DNA of 64,000 nucleotides from Paroedura picta (lineage: Eukaryota; Chordata; Lepidosauria; Squamata; Gekkonidae), in NCBI RefSeq assembly GCF_049243985.1, contig NC_135373.1, positions 81,222,213-81,286,212 on the forward strand. The letters are read 5' to 3'. Position numbers and translations under genes: made by a program. The notes beneath the pieces were generated by a model. It ran no database searches. It was not told where the DNA came from and worked only from the letters and a program-made list of their open reading frames with translations. The first letter of the stretch is position 1. Each line of letters opens with the position of its first letter. Below, one piece after another: positions 54,227 through 63,650 of the stretch.

Positions 54227-56270
54227 CTGAAAAAACATTAAGAAATTTAAAGAAGAAAGCTCCTTACATATACAGGAGTGAAAAGAACATAAAAAGACTG
54301 TATTGAGATGTCCCAAGAATAAGCCAGGAAATATGCATGCTCATATGTGTCCATTTCCTTTTCCACACAGATACTACACTGAGATTGCAGGTAGTTCTGA
54401 AACAGGAAAACTTCATTCAATATTGGTCTTGATCAAAGCACCGAAAAGGGAATGGAATGGAGAGCCAGCATGGTGTAGTGGTTAAGAGCAGTACCCCCTA
54501 ATCTGGAGATCCGGGATTGATTTCACGCCAATCACAGTTCTCCTAGAGCCCCTCTCAGCCCCACCTACCTCACAGGGTGTTAGTTTTGGGGAGAGGAAGG
54601 GAAGGCAATTGTAAGCTGCTTGTAAGCTTACAGTGAAAACGACAGCAACACAGTGCATTCATGATGGATAAATATTAGACCGTGATTTATGCCATTTTTC
54701 TTACTCTAATGCTGATAGGAAGGAAGAGGATTGGTAGAGAATGGAGTTGAAGAGGATACATAAGACTATGGCAGAGTTTTTAAAGGAAAAGTGGTAGGAA
54801 GAGAATTTCAAGATTTGAACACAGAAGAGGTAACAGCAACTGGAGAATACAGTGAGGAGACTGAGCAGTTTTGAGATTGTAATTTCATATGTTCTAAGCC
54901 AAGTGTATTAAAATATAAGACCCATTATGCACGGGGGTTTTAGCGCACATTCGGGGTGGAATGGCGGCGACTAAAATCACGGATAACGCACGGAGCCGGC
55001 TGCAACCGGCTGCAGCTTCGGTGCATGCCGCCGAAAAAGCCGCGTCAGTGAAACGCGGAAGAAAGCGTAGCTTCCGGGTGAGCGGGGCGCAACCAGAAGC
55101 GGCGCCTGGATCGGCGCGTGCATAATCGGTTACTCTGGGTTTTGCCGCCGTCGCGCCCCGCCCCATGTATAACCGGTATGCGTCGCGTCTTCCCCCTCCG
55201 CGTTTTCCATGTGACCCGAAATCGCCGTTTCGGCGGCCGTGCATAATGGGCCTAAGGCACTCTGGATCTCCATCACACCAATAAAGAAAGTGTCCAGGTT
55301 TTGTTGCAATTTTTCTTTTTCTTATTTTGAGATATTCTGTCAATAGTGGCAGCACCACCTTCACCTCCTCAGGGAGCCTATCCCACAGAGAAGAAGAAAC
55401 GTTTGATCCAGGGGAGTAGTCATGTTGGTCTGAAGTAGCAGAACAAACTTTCAGTCCAGTGGCACCTTTAAGGCCAGCAAACTTTAAGACAAATAAAACT
55501 TGGATGGTCTAAGGTGCCGCTGGACTCTAACCTTATTCAGTAGAAAAGTTTGTATATTTCTGTATCTGAGAACATAAGCCAGCCCTAACTTAAGGGACAC
55601 TATAAATAAAAACAAATGCATGATAGTGTGACATGCTGTTCTTTAATACAAATATTCTATCTGGTACACCATAAGCCCATACTCCAATCTACTTAATACT
55701 AATTAGAGAAACAGCAGCATTTATCTGATAGCTTTAGTGGAAATGTTAAGAGACTCTAGGTAAAACAGAGTACAAAAATAATTAGAGAAAGTGGTTAAGA
55801 GAGAGATCAGGGGGAAAGATCACATAAACCAGAGGTAATCAACCTGTGGTCCTCCAGATGTTCGTGGACTACCATTCCCATGAGCCCCTGCCAACAAACA
55901 CTGGCAGGGACGCATGGGAATTGTAGTCCATGGACATCTGGAGAACCACAGGTTGACTACCCCTGATGTAAACTACATAGAATTATTTTCACATAGAAAT
56001 AAAAAACAAACAAGACATGTTATTTCCAGAGCCCAATTGCTTTATTCCTTACAGAAAAATTTAAAAATAGGTCAACTTACCATTAGGATCCTTTTTCTCT
56101 TTCATTTTGTCAGCAGGAACAATAGTTGCTATCTCTTTTACTTCATCCATCAGAAAATCACTGTTTGTTTTCAGGATGTTCTGCAGTCTGGCAAGTTCCT
56201 TAGGGGCATTCTTCTTTCTCTTCTCTGCTCTCATCTTTCTTTTCCATTTGCTCCTTAAGCTTTTTGCCAT
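54063..56270 (-). CDS. LLPH: LLPH: LLP homolog, small basic nucleolar protein
   Basis: Two coding exons join to a 117-residue protein: exon 2, 56270 down to 56081 (190 nt), and exon 3, 54226 down to 54063 (164 nt). The N-terminus [20 protein letters not shown] is nearly identical to human LLPH (129 aa as I recall). The C-terminal half holds [20 protein letters not shown] and ends KGLAW, the family's end. Lys/Arg-rich ends with an acidic middle fit a nucleolar or chromatin role; LLP proteins were described in Aplysia long-term facilitation and as ribosome-biogenesis factors in mammals. Splice sites are canonical (GTAAGT at 56080; TTTTCAG before 54226) and the exon phase agrees (63 codons plus one base). 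The gene lies upstream-to-downstream of TMBIM4 on the same strand, the order I recall from human. Length is 12 residues shorter than human, mostly in the variable middle. Confidence 0.96.
54458..54640 (+). mobile_element. SINE family A, older subfamily, in LLPH intron 2
   Basis: The copy has GAGAGCCAGCATGGTGTAGTGG head, CACAGTTCTCCTAGAGCCC middle, CCACCTACCTCACAGGGTGTTAG and AAGCTGCTTGTAAGC 3' part, with an internal deletion of the core. It lies antisense to the host gene. Confidence 0.85.
54916..55255. mobile_element. PIF/Harbinger MITE with TAA target duplication
   Basis: The element is 54919-55252 (334 bp). The left end reads GACCCATTATGCACGG, and the right end in reverse complement reads GGCCCATTATGCACGG, a 14-bp perfect core. 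TAA flanks both sides (54916-54918, 55253-55255), as PIF/Harbinger requires (TWA). The interior is strikingly CpG-rich (many CGCG/GCCG). It is non-coding apart from chance frames (minus 54894-55364). Confidence 0.88.
55405..55560. repeat. GTTAGTCTG-type interspersed repeat, good copy
   Basis: AGTCATGTTGGTCTGAAGTAGCAGAAC and CAGTCCAGTGGCACCTTTAAGGCCAGC form the family's core. A second partial 'AAGGTGCCGCTGGACTC' block is in inverted orientation at about 55510-55530, so two copies or a rearranged one is present. Confidence 0.55.
55822..55973. mobile_element. Palindromic hAT MITE
   Basis: The element is 55830-55965 (136 bp). The left end CAGAGGTAATCAACCTGTGG and right end CCACAGGTTGACTACCCCTG are inverted. 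The whole element is close to palindromic, since both halves carry CTCCAGATGTTC/TCATGGGAATTGTAG complements. Flanks ACATAAAC and ATGTAAAC share six of eight bases. Members of this family are widespread in amniotes. Confidence 0.82.
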
Positions 56271-56282
56271 TTTTGTTTGCTT
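56081..56282 (-). CDS. LLPH: LLPH exon with start codon
   Basis: The acceptor is ATTCATAG before 56282. A 12-nt leader (AAGCAAACAAAA) precedes the ATG at 56270-56268, whose -3 position is A, a good Kozak context. It codes residues 1-63 ending ...EKKDPN plus the first base of the next codon. Donor GTAAGT is at 56080. Confidence 0.95.
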
Positions 56283-56519
56283 CTATGAATGAGAAAATAA
56301 AATATAGCACAGCAGTTAACCCAATCAAAGCTGGGTACACTATAAGAGTTTTCTTCATACACAAACAGTATGGTACACAACTGCATAGTTATCTCCTATT
56401 CGTCCTGCCAGTCTGCACAAGTGCAGATAAGTGTACAGGCTAGTCTAAGTATACACTACACACTGATTTCTATGACAATAAGATATACATCCTTATCCAT
56501 TGTTGTTCCTCTATGTTTA

Positions 56520-56705
56520 TGAAACAGCCTAGGGGTGGGACGCGTCCGGCTGTCCAAGTTGGAATAGGGCCAATCAGGGTGCAGCCAGCTTTGCTCTGAT
56601 TGGCCCTGTTCCTGTAGCTTCCGCCCTCCGTCCCTGGACTCCAGCCTCTTTGCTCTCAGACACCTCAGTGCCTGGAGCCAGCAGCAGGTAAGGGGAGAGG
56701 CCCTG
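56520..56705. repeat. CCAAT-box GC-rich repeat, longer copy
   Basis: It holds GGCCAATCAGGGTGCAGCCAGC and a second GATTGGCCC box in inverted orientation, plus GACGCGTCCGGCTG and GAAACAGCCTAG. The same parts occur at 44838-44905 in reverse complement. Class unresolved. Two opposed CCAAT boxes suggest a promoter-bearing repeat unit. Confidence 0.5.
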
Positions 56706-57154
56706 GGCAAAGGGTCGTGTCGTGGTGGAGGGCTTGCTAACGAGGACCTCCTAGCCTACTGATGACTAGCCTACTCACTGCTAGCCTACTCACAACTATG
56801 TGCCTACCCACAGTGACCCCATTTCATGCCTACAATACCTAACCTTTATAAGGGGAACACTAGGCACTGTGTACATTTCAATTTTCCCAAAAAATTATGT
56901 TCCCTCCCCCCAAAAAACAGAGAAGGAAGTTTTTTTTTACAGATTCAAAATTTCCAGAAGTTTTATACTTCTACCAAAACCTCAGGTGCACATTTTAGAA
57001 TCCATTTAATCTCCCATCTCTTTCAAGCCACAAAAGCGTCTGACTACATACCCACTAGTGTGTGAAAACACCACCAGGTTCCCCCTAGCCTTGAGCATCC
57101 ACAGGCCCCTCCACCCAGCTCCATTCAATGAGCCCCAGACTGAAACGACGACTG

Positions 57155-57320
57155 AAGTTCAGCCGGTTAGAGTGTTGGATTAGCCTCGGGGCCGACCCGG
57201 CGCCGCCTCGCCCTCTGCCCCGGGCGGGCGCTTGCTGGGTGGCCTTGGGCCCCTCACCTACCTCACCGGGCCGTCGCGAAGATCCAGGGGGAAAGAGCGC
57301 GCGGTCAACAGGGGCAGGCA
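57155..57320 (+). mobile_element. tRNA-derived SINE, family E, inside the LLPH CpG island
   Basis: GGTTAGAGTGTTGGATTAG, CTTGCTGGGTGGCCTTGGGCCC, CACCTACCTCACCGGG and CGCGAAGATCC line up in order with family E. Nearly all differences from the family pattern are changes towards G or C. It is heavily GC-drifted, as expected of an old insertion in an unmethylated island. Confidence 0.6.
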
Positions 57321-57449
57321 CCTGCTGGGAAGGGAGACGAACACAGGCAGGAATCAATTAGGGGCCCTCCCCCTCCCCCTCGACTGGCGGGTTTCATAGC
57401 GCGCTTCTGGGGGGGGGGCTTCTCCTCCTCCTCCAGGGAATCCCCTCAC

Positions 57450-57530
57450 CTGCACGTCTTTCGCTGCTTCCCCCACGAGACTCAGTACTTCCGGAGCTCC
57501 GCTCCTGTCGTCAGCGGAAGAGGTTGGGTC
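57450..57530 (-). other. LLPH: Proposed LLPH exon 1 (5' UTR)
   Basis: It ends GACGTGCAG followed by GTGAGG at 57449, a strong donor, and lies in the CpG island about 1.2 kb upstream of the start-codon exon. The 5' limit is estimated. No ATG-initiated frame is expected in it. Confidence 0.6.
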
Positions 57531-57831
57531 ACAGCCAGCATCACAGCGTTGTTCTCGCAACTCCCCCCAACGGCCCTGCAAGGGGGCCCCGGCTGCGCGT
57601 GCGCGGCGGAGCTTCTGGGATGCTGCCGCGCGGCCGACAGACCTGACAGCATCGTCCCTGTGAGCGCCGTACACGTCGGTAGGGCCGGCCGGGCACTGGA
57701 GGCGCGTCTTCCGCCCTTGCTCCGTCGGTGCTTCCACACTGCAGAGCCTTACGTTGCCTTATCGCCGTGCCGGGCAGGGGCACTCTCTATGGACGTCCCT
57801 GTTCGTGGCGCCCCCCGCCCCCCCCCCCCAT

Positions 57832-59415
57832 GTCCATTAGGAAGCCGCCTGCCTTTCTAGACGTGCAGTACTTTGAGGAAATCCCATTGCCGTGGGCTGC
57901 GTTGTAGGGATGGTTGGGGAGATTTCTGTAAACTACAGGACATGAGGATGGCGGTGTGGTGAAGCGATGAGCTCTGGCAAACAAACACTACACAGTTTTG
58001 GAGAATTTTAGAGAAAATAGGAAATTCGTCCATAAAAGCCCAATACCTAGCTAGGCTGTTGCTATAAGCACGTTGAGTAGGGAAGGAGGATGTATTTTTG
58101 CATCCTCTGAACTGACCAACCTTTGGGGTCATAGTTAACATGCTTAACATTGCTACCACTAGTTATGGAATGTTATGAGACCAATGTTATGGTTTATTTA
58201 ATATTATATTGAATTATACTGTACTTATGTTTTATGTAAACTACCCTGAGCTGCAATAGAGGGTGACCTATAAGAAATATATAACTAAAATAAATCCTGC
58301 ATGCATGTGCATATATCTGTAAGTGTATATTCGCTTTACAATTGAAACAGGACAAGGATGTGGATAAATGCAGTGTTCCAGTAACATGAGAAGTACTCAA
58401 TATACATATAGAAGGGGGGAAAATCAAGAGTGCACTAACTTGTGAACAGGATTTCCAAAGAATCTTTAGAGCAGAAAGATTGAAGCTGAAAAAGCATAAT
58501 CTCCCAACCCCAATTTGTTTCTGGCACAAGGCCCCTGGGCGGAAGAGAAGCGAGTGGCTATATAACCACATAGAAGGCAGTATGCAAATACAGCCCCCAT
58601 CTGAATGGTTTTTATTATTTTTGGGAGGGAAAGTTCCAGTTTTTCTTGCCTGAGATGTAACTTCTTTCCCCAAGGAACATTTTGCTATGACAGTAGTTTG
58701 CCTGCCACTATCCAGAACTATGTTGGAGCCCACTGGCATTTTTAAACCAACTAAATTGTATCCAAGTTTTAAGCTTTCATGTGCATGCATACTTCTTGAA
58801 AGCTTGTGACTTGAATAAAACTTTGTTGGTTTTAAGGTACCACTGAATTCAAGCTCTATTCTGCTGCTTCAGACTAACATGGCTGTCCACCTGAATGCAA
58901 CTATCCAGTTGGCTGTTGGAACGATAGTATAGGAGTCTGGTCACTGTACTGATCAGAAACGACTTCTGTATTCAGAAAGGCATCTCCTAATGTCACATAT
59001 GATCTGATGACATTTTGGGGCCTCCTTAATTAAATCTTCAAGTCTGTGATTATAATTTGACTCAGGACTCAGTACAGTTTAGGACTGGACTCAATTTTTG
59101 ATACAAGGACTCAGGCTATAAAAATTAAACACGTAGAATGCCCTTTTTCATTGCTAAGTGACTTAACCAAGCTTCCCACGCCATAGATAAAAGAATGTCT
59201 TGGTTAGAGAACATAACGTGGAGGCAGTCTTCCAACTTTAACATCTCTCATTTTATAATTTAAGCATTGGGGACAACATCAAAATGGAAAGCAGTTACAC
59301 TTGTAGAGTTTAGCAGACAGAGAGAGTATGTTAATTATCTAATATTAGTATTCCTTTCCATTTAACTGATAAACAATTACCAAACATATAACACTAAATA
59401 AACAGCAAACGAAAG
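57832..59415. other. Spacer between TMBIM4 3' end and LLPH promoter
   Basis: About 1.6 kb. It holds an L2-like 3' tail at about 58205-58300 (AAACTACCCTGAGCTGC...AAATAAATCC) and a GTTAGTCTG-family copy at about 58745-58900. No exon was seen. Confidence 0.45.
58745..58900. repeat. GTTAGTCTG-type interspersed repeat, good copy
   Basis: AAGCTTTCATGTGCATGCATACTTCTTGAAAGC and CTGCTTCAGACTAACATGGCTG are the two hallmark blocks, here in reverse orientation to the 55405 copy. Confidence 0.6.
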
Positions 59416-59419
59416 GGCC

Positions 59420-60374
59420 AATGGCTTGCACAACAATAATTTATTTTCATCCATTCTTGGCACTCTAATAGAGCAGAAGGTTCAATGGAATTGCCTCTCA
59501 TGTTTTGCTAACACTTCCAAATACAAAACCAACCAGGATACTCTTCTATAAATACCCTGCATATATATATTTTGTACCCACTGACCACTAAAAAGATTGA
59601 AAAAAGTGCCTTGAGACGTTCCGCTTTCTTCAGCATGTTAAAAGGAACAGGTGACGTGAAGATACAGTATACAATCTTTTTTGCATTTCTTAAAAATCCA
59701 CCAACCTGCAAATCTTAACAGAAGAACGTGTTGGCAAATAAAAATTTATGACAGTTATCCACCTCCAGAACCAAATCAAAAATGCAATATACTTCACTGA
59801 GGTTATTCCTTTCAAAATATGGTATTTGGACATATTAATATTAATTCCATTAAAGGAGAATTATATTAAAACATATTAGAGGAAGAACTTCACTCAAAAT
59901 GCTATTAGTGTAAACTTTCAAAATGACCAAAACCACACAATTTTGTCTTATTTAAATATTCAGGGTGCAACAGCAAAAATTAAAGAGATTCAGTTTTATG
60001 TCATCCATCCAGACACAATTGTCAATTTCAAAGGACACATCTGTGGCAATTACTGCAGAAATAAAATAGAATTTTAATACTGCTTATTGACACAATTGGT
60101 GGTTGATGAACAAGTCTTTCAATCAAGAATAATACGCAAATAGATGCAATTAAACCTTTACAAAACAGCCAAGATGACTGCAATGTGTAATTAACTGATC
60201 TCAGAATAGAATCATAACTATCTGCTTGCTCAAACGCATCCTTTGTGCTGAAAACACTCAATAGCCCTGGAATGTAAAAACAAGCTTCAAAGAACACCAC
60301 AGATTTTTCTATGCCTTAAATTAACGATTTATACACCATATCTAAATCTCACAGTTTTGAAGGGCATCTCCCAA
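59420..60374 (-). other. TMBIM4: TMBIM4 3' UTR (proposed)
   Basis: AT-rich, free of recognised transposons, and continuous with the stop codon at 60375-60377. The first canonical AATAAA on the minus strand is at 59440-59445, giving an approximate 3' UTR of 950 nt. An AATAAG-like variant near 59948 could give a shorter form. Confidence 0.55.
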
Positions 60375-60581
60375 TTACTTTTTATTAAATGCTTCTAGCA
60401 AGCGCAGCAGGTGCAGAAACAGATTGATGATATCCAAATAGAGGTTGATTGCAGCCAAAATGTATTCTTCAGGAGACAGTTTGTGCATTAGCAGATGAGT
60501 GTCATAGATAATAAATCCACAGAACAGAAGTGCTCCTGCAGCAGCAAATACCACCTCGGCTACTTCACTGTAGAAGAAGAT
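60375..60581 (-). CDS. TMBIM4: TMBIM4 last coding exon
   Basis: Acceptor GGCTGTAG precedes 60581. It codes 68 residues from [20 protein letters not shown] to EAFNKK and stop TAA (60377-60375). It includes the conserved [20 protein letters not shown] block. Confidence 0.96.
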   Translation of the reverse strand: MFFYSEVAEVVFAAAGALLFCGFIIYDTHLLMHKLSPEEYILAAINLYLDIINLFLHLLRLLEAFNKK

Positions 60582-63500
60582 CTACAGCCAAAGAACATAA
60601 ATACAAACTTTTAAAGATTTGGTTCAAAATGTCTTCTATAAAAACACATCATAATCCAAATTAACCACATTTATAGCTACAATTTAAAATGGGAATATTT
60701 TGCTTTCTTACAAAGAAAGGTACAAACTAGATACTATTTTCTTAGTCTCATGCATTTAGCCTCATGGTTTCAATTCTTTTGCTTTCTTGTCAGTATAAGG
60801 TTTTGTCATGTCTTCCTGCATGACTGTCACTAATACTGTAGTGACTAAGAGGCAACAGGACTAACTTTGCTTCAACAGGTTTATGCAATAACTACATATC
60901 TCATTCAGCTTTTATGCAGTATCCTTTAAAGTAGCGATCCCCAACCTGTGGGCCGCGGACCACATGTGGTCCTTCGACTAATTGGAGGTGGGCCCCGAAG
61001 GACGCCTTCTCCCCCCCCCCGGCCCTTTACTTCATCCCCCCCAGCCCTTTACAACACACTTCATTGTTGTGGCGTGTCTGTATCTTATTTTGAAGGGATG
61101 TTTAAACATTACCATAGTGATCAGAGAGCGCTAGGGCAGTGGTTGAGAGTAGAGGAGTAAACTACCCCCCCCGGGCCACAGTAAAAGGCATTGAGTGTTC
61201 CCCGGTGAGTGGTCCCTGGTGTTGAGTGGTCCCCAGTGATAAAAAGGTTGGGGACCACTGCTTTAAAGTTAACACACTGAAGTTTTTTCTGTTCTTAATG
61301 ACAATCTACATCATACTAAACAGCAAACATTTTGCTTCTGCAGCTTCAGTGATGACTTAGAAAATATTTTTGAAATACATTCAAAATCTGGGAACAGAAA
61401 TACAAGGAGTGACAGACACACAAACCTCAAACAGATTTCAGAATGTCTATCCAAGAAGAAGAAGAGTTGGTTCTTATATGCCGCTTTTCTCTACCTGAAG
61501 GAGGCTCAAAGCAGCTTACAGTCGCCTTCCCTTTCCTCTCCCCACAACAGACACTGTGTGAGTTGGGTGAGGCTGAGAGAGCCCTGATATCACAGCTCGA
61601 TCAGAACAGCTTTATCAGTGCCATGGCGAGCCCAAGGTCACCCAGCTGGCTGCATGTAGGGGAATGCAGAATCAAACCCAGCATGCCAGATTAGAAGTCC
61701 ACACTCCTAACCACTACACCAAACTGGCTCTCCCTTGTGTGCTATATTTAACAAGCCTAGAATTTCCTAATGAAAATATATGATTTTAGTCTGGCACTTT
61801 AATGTTTTCTTTACTTTTCAAAAGACAACAACTGCAAAAAGTTATCTAATTCTAATACAATTATGGCTCATTACAATTTTATCACAGCATGGCATTCAGT
61901 ACAGGTGATATACTAATGAACTGACTGTACCAATTTGTGAATACTGTTCACATATTCAAATTACACTTACAAAGCCCAAGCAAATCAGATCGCCCTTCGC
62001 GGTCTGGGACCCACATTCTTGAGGGACCGCCTCGCATCCTATGCCCCCCGCAGGGTTTTACACTCTGCAGGCACAAATTTGCTGGTCATACCCAGCCCCT
62101 GGGAGGTGCGTCTAGCCTTGACCAAGACCAGGGCCTTCTTGGTCCTGGCCCCCACCTGGTGGAATGAGCGCCTGGAAGTGGTGCGGGCCCTACGGGTTTA
62201 CCAGCTTTCTGCAGGGCTTGTAAAATGGAGTTCTTCCGCCAGGTCTATACTAGCAAAATGACCTAAATGGTTTTGCCTTAATGAATAATCGAGAATACAA
62301 ACTATCAGGCATCCTACTTAATTATCATAAGAATTATTTTAGTGGTCTGGATCCCACAAAAACTTTCTACTGGAGGAAGAATATCCCTCAGTAGAGCACA
62401 TCTTGCCTTACTCTGAAGCCTAGAATATCTTCTGAAATGCTATTCCAAAGGGATTGCAAAGAACAGGGGGCAGTCTGAAGTATGCAGAGAGGGACAGGTA
62501 AGAACTCACCTCCCACAGAAAGTTAATTGCACATAGGATTGTTCTGACGAAACTATGAACTTACTACATAAATATCTCCAAATCTATAACTACACATTAT
62601 TGTATTCCATGTTAATCAAGACAGTAACCTCTTACCCTTAGAAAGCCCGAGAGAAGTAAAATCCATAAGCAAGCAAACAGCCTGTGAACAAACAATAGTA
62701 ATTAATGTCCTTAAAATAGTCAAAGATCATATTAGGCTAGATATCAGGAAAAAAAATGTCACAGTTAGAGTAGTTCAGCAGTAGAATAGGCTGCCTAAGG
62801 AGGTGGTGAGCTCCCCCTCACTGGCAGTCTTCAAGCAAAGGTTGGATACACACTTTTCTTGGATGCTTTAGGATGCTTTGGGCTGATCCTGCATTGAGCA
62901 GGGGGTTGGACTAGATGGCCTGTATGGCCCCTTCCAACTCTATGATTCTGTCATTCTGTGATTCTGTTAACTTAGATTTTAAAGCACAGGACACCTAAAT
63001 CTTCTGAATACACATTATTATAAAAATGTACACTCATTCTCTTATCACAGATAATCACAGCTCTAATGAGAGCCAGAGGGGTGTAGTGGTTAAAGAGCAG
63101 CAGGCTCTAATGTGGTTTTGATTCCCTACCCCCTGGCACTGAACTAGTCATAGCTCTCTTAAAGCTGTTCTCACAGAGCAGCTACATAACTGGGTGCCTG
63201 TTATGGGGGGAGGGAGTGGTGTTTGTAAGCTGCTTTGGGATTCCCTCAGGTAGTGAGAATCTGGGTATTAAAAAAACAGCTCTAATGTAATGTTCTAATG
63301 GTTTTTTTCTTTTGTGGGGGGAGGGAAGAGTATGAAATTGGTCAGTTGCCGATACTTGTTATGCTGCTCTGGATGGCTCTCTGTAACAAGCCATTTATAT
63401 TATTTCAGAATGCAACAATAATTTATGATGTCCTGGAGACTATATATTTACTGATTATACATCAATTACAGAAAGTTAAAAATACATTCCTATGGCTGCT

Positions 63501-63647
63501 TTAACATGAGTATTATAAAGCTAACTTACCCAGCTCCAGCTTTGCTGAAATCTCTTTTGGACTGTAAAGTATATACAGTGAGAGCCAGAAATACAGCAGT
63601 AGTAAGAATAAAGGCTTGCAGGACAACAGATACTTCGTAGAAAGTTA
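60375..63647 (-). CDS. TMBIM4: TMBIM4, 3' part (last three coding exons)
   Basis: Exons 63647-63530, 62681-62636 and 60581-60375 join in frame to [20 protein letters not shown] ... [20 protein letters not shown] ... ending LLEAFNKK. This is a near match to human TMBIM4 (GAAP/LFG4), a Golgi and ER membrane protein of the Bax-inhibitor-1 superfamily that lowers luminal calcium and protects from apoptosis. In the last exon GFIIYDTH and the [15 protein letters not shown] segment hold the two aspartates that form the family's di-aspartyl pH sensor. At least four hydrophobic helices are visible. The 5' exons lie past the window end, so the start is not seen. All four splice junctions are canonical and phases agree (phases 2/2 and 0). 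No frame defect. Confidence 0.96.
60924..61268. mobile_element. hAT MITE with perfect 8-bp duplication in TMBIM4 intron
   Basis: The element is 60932-61260 (329 bp). The left end TAGCGATCCCCAACCTGTGG is mutated from CAGTGGTCCCCAACC, while the right end AGGTTGGGGACCACTG is intact. CTTTAAAG flanks both ends (60924-60931, 61261-61268). The termini resemble those of the 4919-5176 element, with a different interior. Confidence 0.9.
61455..61734 (-). mobile_element. SINE family A, younger subfamily, in TMBIM4 intron
   Basis: Full length on the minus strand: GAGAGCCAGTTTGGTGTAGTGG head at 61734, and AAGCGGCATATAAGAACCAAC plus CTTCTTCTTC tail at 61455-61490. It lies sense with respect to TMBIM4. Confidence 0.93.
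61985..62265 (+). mobile_element. L2 LINE 3' coding end in TMBIM4 intron
   Basis: CTGGGACCCACATTCTTGAGGGACCGCC, CACAAATTTGCTGGTCATACCC (LLVIP), TGGTGGAATGAGCGCC and GGAGTTCTTCCGCCAGG encode the L2 C-terminus as at 38285-38620. It is truncated just after and antisense to TMBIM4. Confidence 0.85.
62636..62681 (-). CDS. TMBIM4: TMBIM4 short internal exon (46 nt)
   Basis: It encodes [15 protein letters not shown], a hydrophobic helix, between acceptor TGTTCACAG and donor GTAAGA at 62635. Human has LFALLWILCLSGFLK at the same place. Confidence 0.95.
62728..62965 (+). mobile_element. CR1 LINE 3' end in TMBIM4 intron
   Basis: ATTAGGCTAGATATCAGGAAAAA codes the CR1 'IRLDIRKK' segment, then [24 protein letters not shown]. 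The 3' UTR follows: GGGTTGGACTAGATGGCC and CCAACTCTATGATTCTGTCATTCTGTGATTCTG. Its sequence is close to the 18350-18545 copy. Confidence 0.93.
63065..63290 (+). mobile_element. SINE family A, older subfamily, in TMBIM4 intron
   Basis: GAGAGCCAGAGGGGTGTAGTGG head with a diverged core (CAGCCAGCTGGGTG lost), then CTCTCTTAAAGC, GCCTGTTATGGGGGG and AAGCTGCTTTGGGATTCC. One of the oldest copies. Confidence 0.75.
63530..63647 (-). CDS. TMBIM4: TMBIM4 internal exon (118 nt)
   Basis: Acceptor TTTTAATTCAG precedes 63647. It encodes (V)[38 protein letters not shown] plus two bases of the next codon. Donor GTAAGT is at 63529. Upstream exons are beyond 64000. Confidence 0.95.
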
Positions 63648-63650
63648 CTG

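Larger units (their letters stand above)
54227..56080 (-). other. LLPH: LLPH intron 2, filled with transposons
   Basis: About 1.85 kb from GTAAGT at 56080 to CAG at 54227. It holds a family A SINE (54458-54640), a Harbinger-like MITE (54916-55255), a GTTAGTCTG-family copy (55405-55560) and a palindromic hAT MITE (55822-55973). A canonical pyrimidine-rich acceptor is retained. Confidence 0.85.
56283..57449 (-). other. LLPH: LLPH intron 1
   Basis: About 1.17 kb between the proposed non-coding exon 1 and the start-codon exon. It includes the CCAAT repeat at 56520-56705 and a GC-drifted SINE at 57155-57320, and the 3' part of the CpG island. The limits depend on the exon 1 donor call. Confidence 0.7.
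57130..57830. promoter_or_regulatory. LLPH: CpG island with LLPH promoter
   Basis: CpG density is high throughout, unlike the AT-rich flanks. On the minus strand an ETS-type motif CCGGAAGT (57487-57494) and a CTCTTCCGCTGACGACAGG start-like region precede the donor at 57449. There is no TATA box, as is usual for a housekeeping promoter. A divergent plus-strand transcript is possible but not shown. Confidence 0.7.

Noticed and set aside
54894-55364. 156-codon minus-strand ORF
   Set aside because: It lies in and around the Harbinger MITE in LLPH intron 2 and shows no transposase or known protein similarity.
57085-57860. Overlapping ORFs across the CpG island (up to 127 codons)
   Set aside because: They follow from the high GC content, have Arg/Pro/Ala-rich random composition and conflict with the splice donor at 57449.
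58194-58790. 198-codon minus-strand ORF
   Set aside because: It crosses an L2-like tail and repeat sequence, and its translation resembles no family. Chance openness in AT-rich DNA is likelier.
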